Notes: generated by a model not told the origin, from the sequence alone. A stretch of 6,799 nt of DNA from an uncultured Erysipelotrichaceae bacterium (GCA_945981915.1 CAMFRJ010000064.1:1-6799), one strand, 5' to 3'. Counted from the stretch's first letter, positions 1 through 6,246 are shown. Numbers and translations: made by a program.

Positions 1-1
1 A

Positions 2-1099
2 GACAGAATCAGGAGTAAATATTTTTTTTAAATAATCATCTATTTCATGTAAAGCATAAGAATTATTCATTTCAATGACCGATAATACAATGAGTTTATA
101 AAATAATTGTATGAAAAGATTTTTTATATTTTTAAAATGAACCAATTTATTTTCAAAAATAAAATTAGTAATTCCTTCAGCTAAATACATAGGTGTTTCA
201 TCTATCTCATAACAATAACTGAGAAATTGACGTAACTCGTTTTCTAATGTAGAATCATAACCTATAGAAAGACGAGGAATAAAATAAGTATCAACATATT
301 GCTCAAATGTTTGTTGTGTTTTTAATTGAGATAACCCATTATGAATAGCTAAATAGGCTAACATGGATGGTGCTGCATGACAAGATGATAGAGCTGGCAT
401 GACCTGTAATGCTGTAGGAACATCATCAAAACCACAAACAAGAATATCTTCACCAATTTTTTTATTCATTGATTGGAGATAAGGGTATATTGATAAGGCA
501 ATCGTATCATTAGCACATACAATTCCATCAAATTCAGGATGATCATATAACCATTGTTTAATTGTTTCCATATTAAAATTACTATAACTGTGAACATCTA
601 AAATGTAATCATCTTTAATATCAAGGTGATGTTTTGTTAGTGCTTTTTTATATGCGTGAAGTCTTTCAATCGATCCTCTATTTTCTAAATGGCCAGTAAT
701 GATGCCAATATGTTGACGTTGGCCATGAACAATCATATATTCAATAGCTTGATAAAAACTATCATGATTGTGCATCACAAAACTATAACCTTCTATTTTT
801 TCATTAAGAATGATAACTGGGGTTTGAAAAGAATCAACAAATTGTTTTTTTAAATTATTTTCATTCATAAAAATAGAATTAATAGGAATAAGGATCATGT
901 CTAGATTCATCTCATCAATAAATTGATAAGCAAGCATTTTTTGTTGAATTTCAGGGTTTGAACATTCACTATCAATCATTCCACCATAACAGATGACAAG
1001 TTCAAGATTAAATTCTAAACATGCTTCATATGCACCACGACAAAGTTCATTTGTGTAATGTCGATCACCACTGATCAAAATGCCTACTCGTGTTACCAT
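2..1099 (-). CDS. LacI/GalR-type periplasmic-binding-fold protein without HTH, 3' end beyond window
   Basis: This minus-strand frame stays open for 366 codons and leaves the window without a stop, so the gene is partial at its C-terminus. It starts at ATG 1099 behind GAGGTGG (1110-1104). Residues 1 to about 283 look like the sugar-binding fold of LacI/GalR regulators: ITG at 134-136 followed by S143, R146 and AYKKAL at 149-154, then ANDTIAL at 196-202, and VCGFDD at 221-226. The protein begins directly at the first beta strand (VTRVGILISG), with no N-terminal helix-turn-helix and no signal peptide, so it is probably a cytoplasmic ligand sensor. Residues after about 284 are helical and match no domain I recognise. 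Known architectures joining this fold to a C-terminal output include AraC-type HTH (XylR-like) and GGDEF. The visible tail lacks an AraC HTH where XylR has one, so a longer output domain such as GGDEF is possible but unproven. The ligand is unknown. Confidence 0.85.
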   Translation of the reverse strand, partial: MVTRVGILISGDRHYTNELCRGAYEACLEFNLELVICYGGMIDSECSNPEIQQKMLAYQFIDEMNLDMILIPINSIFMNENNLKKQFVDSFQTPVIILNEKIEGYSFVMHNHDSFYQAIEYMIVHGQRQHIGIITGHLENRGSIERLHAYKKALTKHHLDIKDDYILDVHSYSNFNMETIKQWLYDHPEFDGIVCANDTIALSIYPYLQSMNKKIGEDILVCGFDDVPTALQVMPALSSCHAAPSMLAYLAIHNGLSQLKTQQTFEQYVDTYFIPRLSIGYDSTLENELRQFLSYCYEIDETPMYLAEGITNFIFENKLVHFKNIKNLFIQLFYKLIVLSVIEMNNSYALHEIDDYLKKIFTPDSV

Positions 1100-1103
1100 A
1101 AAA

Positions 1104-1126
1104 CCACCTCAAATTTAATTATAACA
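1104..1126 (-). promoter_or_regulatory. Extended -10 box and ribosome binding site of the left-edge sensor gene
   Basis: Read on the minus strand, TGTTATAAT (1126-1118) is a perfect extended -10 element (TGn plus TATAAT). No good -35 is visible 16-18 bp upstream, as is common with extended -10 promoters. GAGGTGG (1110-1104) follows closely, so the predicted leader would be only about 12 nt. The element abuts the terminator of the upstream HAD gene. The start site is inferred, and the very short leader is a reason for caution. Confidence 0.45.
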
Positions 1127-1127
1127 T

Positions 1128-1156
1128 AAAAAAGTAAGAAAAAATCTTACTTTTTT
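1128..1156 (-). terminator. Hairpin terminator of the HAD phosphatase gene
   Basis: A perfect 12-bp inverted repeat (AAAAAAGTAAGA at 1128-1139, TCTTACTTTTTT at 1145-1156) encloses a 5-nt loop. On the minus strand the 3' arm ends in six Ts, as in an intrinsic terminator. The stem is AT-rich with only three G-C pairs, so termination may be leaky and allow read-through into the left-edge gene. The stop codon of the HAD gene (1157-1155) overlaps the base of the stem. Confidence 0.7.
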
Positions 1157-2006
1157 AAATTAAGTGATATTTCTTCATTGATTGATAAATACCATCATGA
1201 GCGATATCATCACAGACATCATCAGCTATCTTTTTTAGACCTTCTTTAGCATTTCCAACAGCGATACCATGTTGACAATATTTCAACATATCAATATCAT
1301 TTAATCCATCACCATAAGCATAAGTGTTTTCTTTTTTGATACCCAAATGTTGAATCAATGTTTCTATAGCACTCGCTTTATTGACTCCAGCAACAGATAA
1401 TTCACCACTGTCATCACCAAAACTAGGAACAGTACAGTGAATGACTTGAAAAGCATCACTAAATTTGTCTTGAATTGTTTGAAAAGGAATATTTTTATTT
1501 TCTAAAAAACAAATTTTATTGACATCATTTCGATACATGATTTCTCCTTCGATAAGAGAATTAATAAAATGACTCGGTGTTTTTTCTTTTTTCTCTCTAG
1601 CTTTTTCATCGTGTTCTAAGTCACCATAAACTATACGTTCTAATCTTGGCACAAGATTTTCACTAGCGAAAAGACCACCATTACTTTCTAAATAATAGTC
1701 ATAATCGTTTTCTTCAAAAAAATCAACAACGCGATGAACATCTTCATCTGAGACTTTTTTATGATATAACATATCATCACCAATTGTGACAAAACCACCC
1801 CCAGCACCAATGATACCATCAAATCCTATTTCTAAAATATGAGGATATATCTCTGCTAATGATCGACCAGTACATAAAAAGCATAAATTTCCATTTTTTC
1901 TAGTTTGTCTTACAGCTTGTATCGTTGATTCAGGGACATATTCACGTGCTGGTCTGACATCAACCAAAGTCCCATCAACATCAAAAAATATAATATTTTT
2001 ATCCAT
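1155..2006 (-). CDS. Cof-type HAD-IIB family hydrolase (sugar or small-molecule phosphatase)
   Basis: This cytoplasmic Mg2+-dependent phosphatase belongs to the HAD superfamily. Motif I is DVDGT at residues 9-13, where D9 would be the nucleophile and D11 the acid/base. Motif II is the threonine in CTGRS (45-49). The motif III lysine is probably K210 in GVNKASAI, and motif IV is GDGLND at 232-237. The IIB cap lies between motifs II and III. The length of 283 aa is normal for Cof/YbjI/YkrA-like proteins. Such enzymes typically hydrolyse phosphosugars, FMN or PLP-like compounds with broad specificity, so the substrate cannot be assigned here. The start at 2006 is supported by AGGAGGA (2017-2011) four bases upstream. 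The gene is apparently transcribed alone: it has its own -10 box upstream and a hairpin at its stop codon. Confidence 0.92.
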   Translation of the reverse strand: MDKNIIFFDVDGTLVDVRPAREYVPESTIQAVRQTRKNGNLCFLCTGRSLAEIYPHILEIGFDGIIGAGGGFVTIGDDMLYHKKVSDEDVHRVVDFFEENDYDYYLESNGGLFASENLVPRLERIVYGDLEHDEKAREKKEKTPSHFINSLIEGEIMYRNDVNKICFLENKNIPFQTIQDKFSDAFQVIHCTVPSFGDDSGELSVAGVNKASAIETLIQHLGIKKENTYAYGDGLNDIDMLKYCQHGIAVGNAKEGLKKIADDVCDDIAHDGIYQSMKKYHLI

Positions 2007-2027
2007 ATGCTCCTCCTACTCATATTT

Positions 2028-2033
2028 ATTATA
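2028..2033 (-). promoter_or_regulatory. Probable -10 box for the HAD phosphatase gene
   Basis: TATAAT on the minus strand (2033-2028) is a perfect -10 hexamer lying 11 bp upstream of the AGGAGGA ribosome binding site (2017-2011). The -35 region at 16-18 bp spacing (around 2050-2057) shows no convincing match to TTGACA. It lies in the 126-bp gap between two divergent genes. Confidence 0.5.
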
Positions 2034-2080
2034 TGACATCATAAAAAGAGTCTGGTTTTTTTTTCATATTTTGCAAGTTA

Positions 2081-2109
2081 TTTATTTTTTAATGAAATAA
2101 GAGTACAAT
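2081..2109 (+). promoter_or_regulatory. Possible promoter of the MATE transporter gene
   Basis: TACAAT (2104-2109) matches the -10 consensus at five of six positions, about 23 bp before the MATE start codon. A weak TTTATT (2081-2086) sits 17 bp upstream as a possible -35. A better -35-like TTGCAA (2071-2076) is too far away, with a 27-bp spacer. The ribosome binding site before ATG 2133 is weak (AGAAAGAAG). The gap contains runs of T and A but no strong operator-like palindrome. Confidence 0.4.
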
Positions 2110-2132
2110 ATTTTTAGAAAGAAGATGAAAAC

Positions 2133-3482
2133 ATGAATGTAAAAGCGTTAGATTTAACGAAAGGAAGTATTGTTAAAGCCATCATTTTATTTTCAATTCC
2201 TTTATTAGTAGGGAATTTATTCCAACAGTTATATAATGCAGTTGATTCTTATGTTGTTGGTAATTATGTAGGAACAAATGCTTTAGCTGCTGTTGGTGCA
2301 AGTACACCTGTTATTAATATGTTAATAGGTTTTTTTATGGGAATTTCGACAGGTGCAGGTGTTGTCATTGCTCAATATTTTGGTGGTGATGACATCAAAA
2401 GAATGTCAAGAGCGATTCATAATAGTATAGCTTTAACTTTGGTTATGGGTGTTTTTTTAACAATTATAGGATTAGGATTGACCAATCCTCTTTTACATGC
2501 TATTGGGGTACCAGAAGAGGTTTTTTCCCAAGCTAGTTTGTATTTGTCAATTTATTTTTGGGGCTTGCTTTTTATGATGATCTATAATATGGGATCAGGA
2601 ATTCTTCGTTCAGTGGGTGATTCACAAAGACCTTTGTATTTCTTGATTTTTTCAAGTATTGTCAATATCATTTTAGACTTTTTGTTTGTTAAATCATTTG
2701 GATGGGGAGTTGCAGGAGCAGGATATGCAACCTTAATTGCACAAGCCATCTCTGCTGGATTGATTATGCTTGTATTAATGAAAACAAAAGATAATTATCG
2801 AGTTGTTATTAAAAAAATAGGTTTTGATAAAGATATTTTAAAAAGAATTATTAAGATTGGGTTACCTACTGGATTTCAACAAAGTATTGTCGCTCTATCG
2901 AATGTTATTGTTCAATCATATATCAATGTTTATGGTTCATCAGTTATAGCCGGTTATTCTGTTACAGTGAAAATAGATGGTTTTGTCAATTTACCATTAC
3001 AGGCTTTTAATATGGCAGTGACTACATTTGTGGGACAAAATATCGGTGCCAAACAATATGATAGAGTTAAGAAAGGAGCATATCTGACAACATTTTTAGC
3101 TATGGTGACTATAGGCATATTTGTGATTATTATGTATTTGTTTGGTCGAGATTTTATTGCATTATTCAATCAAGAAAAAGATGTTATTGAAGCAGGACGA
3201 TTGATGCAATTGGTTTTCTTACCATTTTATCTATTTTTACCTATCAATCAGGTCATCAATGGTGTCTTACGTGGGGCAGGACGTTCAACAGTACCGATGT
3301 ATGTGATGGTTTTCTCATTTGTTATTTTAAGACAAGTCTATTTATTTTTCATTACAAAAGTGACAAGTGATGTAACCTATATCTTCTTTGGTTGGCCAGT
3401 GACATGGATTGTCTGTTCAATCATATTCCTTATTTATTTCTTTAAGGTTGATTGGTTACCACAAGAAAAAGTTAACGGATAG
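2133..3482 (+). CDS. MATE family multidrug/Na+ antiporter-type efflux protein
   Basis: This integral membrane exporter resembles NorM/DinF/MepA-type MATE proteins, which expel organic cations, drugs or metabolites using a Na+ or H+ gradient. At 449 aa it has the usual family length, with about twelve hydrophobic segments in two homologous halves (roughly 15-215 and 235-440). The first half opens with FSIPLLVGNLFQQLYNAVDSY, carrying the conserved P23 and the D38 of the first helix region, followed by GTNALAAVGAS. The second half repeats the pattern with IGLPTGFQQS, GQNIGA and NGVLRGAGRS. The start at 2133 precedes the first amphipathic stretch (MNVKALDLTKGSIVKAII), which is typical of the family. 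No regulator gene is adjacent, and the gene is transcribed alone. The substrate cannot be predicted. Its stop codon lies within the hairpin shared with ispH. Confidence 0.94.
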   Translation: MNVKALDLTKGSIVKAIILFSIPLLVGNLFQQLYNAVDSYVVGNYVGTNALAAVGASTPVINMLIGFFMGISTGAGVVIAQYFGGDDIKRMSRAIHNSIALTLVMGVFLTIIGLGLTNPLLHAIGVPEEVFSQASLYLSIYFWGLLFMMIYNMGSGILRSVGDSQRPLYFLIFSSIVNIILDFLFVKSFGWGVAGAGYATLIAQAISAGLIMLVLMKTKDNYRVVIKKIGFDKDILKRIIKIGLPTGFQQSIVALSNVIVQSYINVYGSSVIAGYSVTVKIDGFVNLPLQAFNMAVTTFVGQNIGAKQYDRVKKGAYLTTFLAMVTIGIFVIIMYLFGRDFIALFNQEKDVIEAGRLMQLVFLPFYLFLPINQVINGVLRGAGRSTVPMYVMVFSFVILRQVYLFFITKVTSDVTYIFFGWPVTWIVCSIIFLIYFFKVDWLPQEKVNG

Positions 3483-3497
3483 CAAAGCTATCCGTTA
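3473..3497. terminator. Shared two-way terminator between the MATE gene and ispH
   Basis: TAACGGATAGC (3473-3483) and GCTATCCGTTA (3487-3497) form a perfect 11-bp stem around an AAA loop. On the minus strand the stem is followed by AACTTTTTCTT, a good T-tract for ispH. On the plus strand the tail (TTTAATATCTTG) is weaker. Both stop codons, TAG 3480-3482 on plus and TAG 3490-3488 on minus, lie inside the stem. Confidence 0.88.
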
Positions 3498-4411
3498 TTT
3501 AATATCTTGTCTTTTTCAATGTGTGGTTTAGGATATGTTGATTGATCATTTTCATCAAACTGTTGAAGATAATGAATGATCTGATTTGTCAGATAAGTAG
3601 GTGTTGAAGCTCCCGAACTCACGGCAGCATATGTTTTTCCTTTGAGCCATTCTGTATTCAGTTCTTCAATGCTTTCAATCATATGGACTTCAAAATCATG
3701 AGAGCTTTTTGCAATAGCTGCTAATTTTTGTGTGTTATTGGAATGAGGATCACCAACAATAAAGACAATATCAACAGCAGGATCGATATTTTTGATTGCT
3801 TCTTGTCTAATTTGAGTCGCTGTACATGTTTCTTTTTCTATTTCTACATGGTTTAATACCTGTTTGGCATATTCACAAAGATCATAAACATCATATAAAG
3901 ACATGGTTGTTTGATTTGTTATAATATATTTTTTATTTTTATCAACTTGGTCAATATCTTCTTTTTGACAAATCAAATGAATTTTATTTTTATCAATCGA
4001 AATAGCACCTTCAGCTTCAGGATGTCCTTTTTTACCGATGTAAAGAATTTCATAACCAGTTTTTAACTTATCTTTAATCAAATCATGTGTTTTAATAACA
4101 TCTAAACATGAAGCATCAATAACTTCTAAGCCTTTTTCTTTTGCTTTATCAAAGACCTCTTGACTTGCACCATGGGCAGTAATAATGACTTGACCTTCTT
4201 GAATCTCATCTAACAATTCTAATCTTGTTTTTCCATGACCATCAATAGTATGAATACCTAATTCTTCTAAAGCATTGACAATATATTGATTGTGAACGAT
4301 CATTCCTAGAATAGAAATAGGCTTATGATGAGTTGCACTTTTTTTAGCAATATTAATTGCTCTGATAACACCTTTACAATATCCTCTTGGGATTACACCC
4401 AATACTTTCAT
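3488..4411 (-). CDS. ispH: 4-hydroxy-3-methylbut-2-enyl diphosphate reductase (IspH/LytB)
   Basis: IspH is the last enzyme of the MEP pathway. It reduces HMBPP to IPP and DMAPP in the cytoplasm using an iron-sulfur cluster. The three cluster cysteines are C12 in PRGYCKGV, C102 in DASCLDV and C196 in ETCTATQIRQE. Substrate-contact residues are also present: H40 in VHN, H80 in AHG, H130 and E132 in GHPEAEG, TNQTTMS at 165-171, SNN at 224-226 and SSGASTP near 265-271. The PRGYC, GKKGHPE, TNQTTMS and SNN motifs make it a Bacillus-type IspH, and the 307-aa length and tail fit that branch. A small deviation is L103 where Bacillus-type proteins usually have proline after the second cysteine. The start at 4411 follows GAGGTGA (4422-4416). 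It lies 18 bp downstream of a small gene and is probably co-transcribed with it. The cell therefore probably makes isoprenoids by the MEP route. Confidence 0.97.
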   Translation of the reverse strand: MKVLGVIPRGYCKGVIRAINIAKKSATHHKPISILGMIVHNQYIVNALEELGIHTIDGHGKTRLELLDEIQEGQVIITAHGASQEVFDKAKEKGLEVIDASCLDVIKTHDLIKDKLKTGYEILYIGKKGHPEAEGAISIDKNKIHLICQKEDIDQVDKNKKYIITNQTTMSLYDVYDLCEYAKQVLNHVEIEKETCTATQIRQEAIKNIDPAVDIVFIVGDPHSNNTQKLAAIAKSSHDFEVHMIESIEELNTEWLKGKTYAAVSSGASTPTYLTNQIIHYLQQFDENDQSTYPKPHIEKDKILNNG

Positions 4412-4429
4412 GAAATCACCTCATAAAGA

Positions 4430-4756
4430 TTATACCATATTTTCAAATAAATCTTTATCTTCATGATGAGTTAATAATTGTTTTTCTTCTTTTTGAATAG
4501 GTTTAATTTCAGCAACAACTTCATTAACATCAATATCATCTAGATGACGCATCGCTTTGACAATGGCAACACCATTTCTGGTATTGTCAATCAAAGGTTT
4601 GACTTGATAAATAATTGGGATCATCTGATTAGCAATTTGAATACCTTTTAATGCAGTTTGTAATGTTTTTTGAAAGTAAAACCTTCTAGGGGGCCTTTGA
4701 TAAATCATAGGGGGCATATCATACATATAATAATTTTCATCAAAAATAGGATACAT
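4430..4756 (-). CDS. Small protein, possibly YqfQ/VrrA-like, upstream of ispH
   Basis: This 108-aa protein has no catalytic motif I recognise. The N-terminus is rich in aromatics, Met and Pro (tyrosines, then PPMIYQRPPRR at 15-25). A helical middle follows, IQIANQMIPIIYQVKPLID at about 39-57, then a charged C-terminus with many Glu, Lys and Asp. There is no signal peptide or clear membrane helix. The middle resembles the IPMxxQxxPLxxN pattern I recall for YqfQ/VrrA-like proteins, whose gene neighbours ispH (yqfP) in Bacillus. In Bacillus that family has been linked to spores, but its function is unclear. The assignment rests on a short motif plus synteny, so it is tentative. AGGTGA (4766-4761) supports the start at 4756. 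Its stop is 18 bp before ispH, so the two likely form an operon. No clear promoter was found upstream on this strand. Confidence 0.75.
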   Translation of the reverse strand: MYPIFDENYYMYDMPPMIYQRPPRRFYFQKTLQTALKGIQIANQMIPIIYQVKPLIDNTRNGVAIVKAMRHLDDIDVNEVVAEIKPIQKEEKQLLTHHEDKDLFENMV

Positions 4757-4780
4757 AATATCACCTAATATAATTTATGT

Positions 4781-4797
4781 CTAAAATCGATATTTAG
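4781..4797. repeat. Imperfect palindrome between divergent genes, possible operator
   Basis: CTAAA (4781-4785) and TTTAG (4793-4797) flank a slightly off-centre ATCGAT (4786-4791). The element lies immediately upstream of the -35 box of the PTS IIB gene (4801) and about 25 bp upstream of the other divergent gene's start, where a regulator could bind. In AT-rich DNA such short arms occur by chance, so the operator idea is only a suggestion. Confidence 0.25.
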
Positions 4798-4800
4798 TGA

Positions 4801-4829
4801 TTGTCTGTAAAAAAAATAGAGTGTAGAAT
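4801..4829 (+). promoter_or_regulatory. Sigma-A-type promoter of the PTS IIB-like gene
   Basis: TTGTCT (4801-4806) is a reasonable -35 and TAGAAT (4824-4829) a five-of-six -10, separated by the optimal 17 bp. The purine-rich ribosome binding site AAGGAAGGA (4837-4845) follows, eight bases... seven bases before ATG 4853. This is the best-formed promoter in the window. No terminator-like leader or riboswitch fits in the short 5' leader of about 16 nt. Confidence 0.65.
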
Positions 4830-4852
4830 AAAAGGAAAGGAAGGAAAAAAAG

Positions 4853-5260
4853 ATGATCAAGATATTATTATGTTGTGGTGGTGGCTTTTCTTCAAGTGCT
4901 ATTGCGACAAGAATGCAAAAAGAAATTGTTGAAAGAGGTTGGGAAGATCGTTATAGTATTGAATTTTTGCCTATTGGGTTAGGCTTAAAAGTTCTCAATG
5001 ATTATGATGTTATCATTTTATGTCCTCATTTAAAAGTAGAATTAGAGAGGGCTATTAAAGAAAAATTACCATTAAATAAACCAATTTATTTATTACCACC
5101 AAAGATGTATGGATTGATGAAATTTGATGAGATTATTTGTGATTGTGAAGATGTTATCAAAATGTATCAGGAAAATCCAACAGTTCCTGTGAAATTTCCA
5201 GGTGAAGATAATTTGTTAAGAATTACAAGAGGTGTCGCATATCGACATTATAAAAAATAA
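4853..5260 (+). CDS. Stand-alone PTS system IIB-like protein (lactose/cellobiose type)
   Basis: The N-terminus, a beta strand followed by CCGGGFSSSAIATRM (residues 7-21), matches the phosphorylation loop of lactose/cellobiose-type IIB proteins. Their pattern is C-x-x-G-[MF]-S-[ST]-S, and C8 would carry the phosphate passed from IIA to the sugar. The rest fits the small Rossmann-like IIB fold: a strand at IEFLPI, then YDVIILCPHL at 51-60, then KPIYLLPPKMYGLM. The protein has 135 aa against about 100 for a typical IIB, the extra part being a basic C-terminal tail (about 108-135) of unknown role. IIA and IIC partners are absent on either side, and the neighbours are unrelated. It may serve a PTS encoded elsewhere, or be a phosphorylation-responsive regulator. 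It has its own promoter and terminator. Confidence 0.85.
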   Translation: MIKILLCCGGGFSSSAIATRMQKEIVERGWEDRYSIEFLPIGLGLKVLNDYDVIILCPHLKVELERAIKEKLPLNKPIYLLPPKMYGLMKFDEIICDCEDVIKMYQENPTVPVKFPGEDNLLRITRGVAYRHYKK

Positions 5261-5291
5261 GCAGCTAAAATAAACTAAGCTGCTTTTTTTT
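5259..5291. terminator. Shared two-way terminator between the PTS IIB and DUF1848 genes
   Basis: AAGCAGCT (5259-5266) pairs with AGCTGCTT (5278-5285) across an 11-nt loop. On the plus strand the stem runs into eight Ts (5284-5291), a strong intrinsic terminator. On the minus strand the tail reads ATTTTTTA, also adequate. The plus stop TAA (5258-5260) overlaps the outer stem, and the minus stop TAG (5267-5265) overlaps the inner stem. Confidence 0.88.
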
Positions 5292-6194
5292 ATAGGAATA
5301 TTGTTTTGCTTTTTTGATGATATCATCTGGTTGATAATGTCCAATTAAAAAAGGAGAATTTTGATCGTGATCCTGATAATTTTTGATGACGGTTTTTCTA
5401 TCAATATTGGCATAACAATAGAGACATCCGTGAAGACAGCTATTATAAACACCAATATCATGATTCAAAAGACAACTACAGCCAGTTCTGGCATTTTGAT
5501 GATTGACAGGAATATCAAGTGAGTCATGAACAGCTTTGTTGATGACTTCTACTGATAGACATCCTGATACATTGGCACCTACTTTTTTTAAATCTTCATT
5601 TTCATGACAAGTATATATTGTGATATCATATTTTCTAGCAATCTCAACAAATTGTTTAGTTATATAAAACTGATCTTTTGTACTAACAACTTGGATACCA
5701 TGAAAATTCTTTTTTGTTTTTTCATAGAGATCAATAAAACTGATGACACATTGATGGGTATAACTATGAAGTCTTTGACACATTTGTTCAAAGATAGAAA
5801 GATGATAGGTCATTGTATATTTTTCATTGAAAAATATTGGATCATATCGCCAACCAATATGGTTGGCACCTACTATTGTTGATAATCTTTGAAATGATCG
5901 GATGATTTCATTTTTATTAGGGACATAAGGTTCAATGCTTTGATCATAAGGTGTAATGGTTACTGACCAATATTGTTGATAGTCTTTTAACAATTCTAAT
6001 CGATCAAGCATAGGCTGAGGATTTTTGGTACAAAAAATAAACAGATCAACAGTCTCTTGAGAAAGTTGGTATTGAGTCACTTGTTTAGGAAAATAAGGAT
6101 TTCTGACACAGACATAACCTTCTTTGATTCTGTTATAAAACCAGTTACTGTAAAATGCAGGAATATCTGTTCTATTTCCAGTATTGATGATCAT
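5265..6194 (-). CDS. DUF1848 family protein with C-terminal Fe-S-type cysteine cluster
   Basis: The N-terminus (NRTDIPAFYSNWFYNRIKEG), the stretch VDLFIFCTKNPQPM near residues 49-62, WRYDPIF near 114-120 and CVISFIDLYEKTKKN are hallmarks of DUF1848. The C-terminal part holds CSC at 239-241 and then C253-x3-C257-x2-C260 followed by YAN, the spacing of the radical-SAM 4Fe-4S motif. DUF1848 is uncharacterised, but its C-terminal cysteines are known to resemble the N-terminal cluster motif of radical SAM enzymes. A redox or SAM-dependent role is therefore likely and the substrate unknown. The last five residues, QLSLF (305-309), match the bacterial sliding-clamp-binding consensus. The 309-aa length is normal for the family. 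The start at 6194 follows AAGGAGGA (6208-6201). The protein is cytoplasmic, with no signal or membrane segment. It is divergent from the flavin reductase gene, with only 52 bp between starts. Confidence 0.93.
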   Translation of the reverse strand: MIINTGNRTDIPAFYSNWFYNRIKEGYVCVRNPYFPKQVTQYQLSQETVDLFIFCTKNPQPMLDRLELLKDYQQYWSVTITPYDQSIEPYVPNKNEIIRSFQRLSTIVGANHIGWRYDPIFFNEKYTMTYHLSIFEQMCQRLHSYTHQCVISFIDLYEKTKKNFHGIQVVSTKDQFYITKQFVEIARKYDITIYTCHENEDLKKVGANVSGCLSVEVINKAVHDSLDIPVNHQNARTGCSCLLNHDIGVYNSCLHGCLYCYANIDRKTVIKNYQDHDQNSPFLIGHYQPDDIIKKAKQYSYKKKQLSLF

Positions 6195-6218
6195 GACTTT
6201 TCCTCCTTGTCTATCAAT

Positions 6219-6231
6219 AGTATAATATAAT
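6219..6231. promoter_or_regulatory. Compact divergent promoter core (overlapping -10 boxes)
   Basis: In the 52 bp between the DUF1848 and flavin reductase starts, the plus strand has two overlapping TATAAT hexamers (6221-6226 and 6226-6231). The minus strand has TATACT (6224-6219) and TATATT (6229-6224). No clear -35 is present for either direction. Leaders would be very short and RNA polymerase could not occupy both promoters at once, so the two genes may be expressed in competition. Actual start sites are inferred. Confidence 0.4.
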
Positions 6232-6246
6232 CAAGAGGTGAAGAAA

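Noticed and set aside
2029..2042. ATGACATCAT-like near-palindrome in the HAD/MATE gap as an operator
   Set aside because: The symmetry is imperfect and very short, and nothing else in the gap supports a binding site.
2071..2109. TTGCAA (2071-2076) as the -35 of the MATE promoter
   Set aside because: The distance to the TACAAT -10 is 27 bp, far from the usual 16-18.
2954..3169. 71-codon open frame on the minus strand inside the MATE gene
   Set aside because: It lies wholly within a well-supported membrane protein gene on the other strand, has no recognisable domain and is a compositional shadow.
3488..4411. IspH as an unusual variant because of SNN (224-226) instead of SSN
   Set aside because: From memory, Bacillus-type IspH proteins carry SNN at this place, so it is a normal lineage feature.
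4757..4800. TATATT (4772-4767, minus strand) as the -10 of the small gene upstream of ispH
   Set aside because: Transcription would begin within or past the ribosome binding site, and no matching -35 is present.
5604..5882. 92-codon open frame on the plus strand inside the DUF1848 gene
   Set aside because: It is antisense to conserved DUF1848 motifs, is rich in Phe, Ile and Lys as expected from AT-rich antisense reading, and has no ribosome binding site that stands out.
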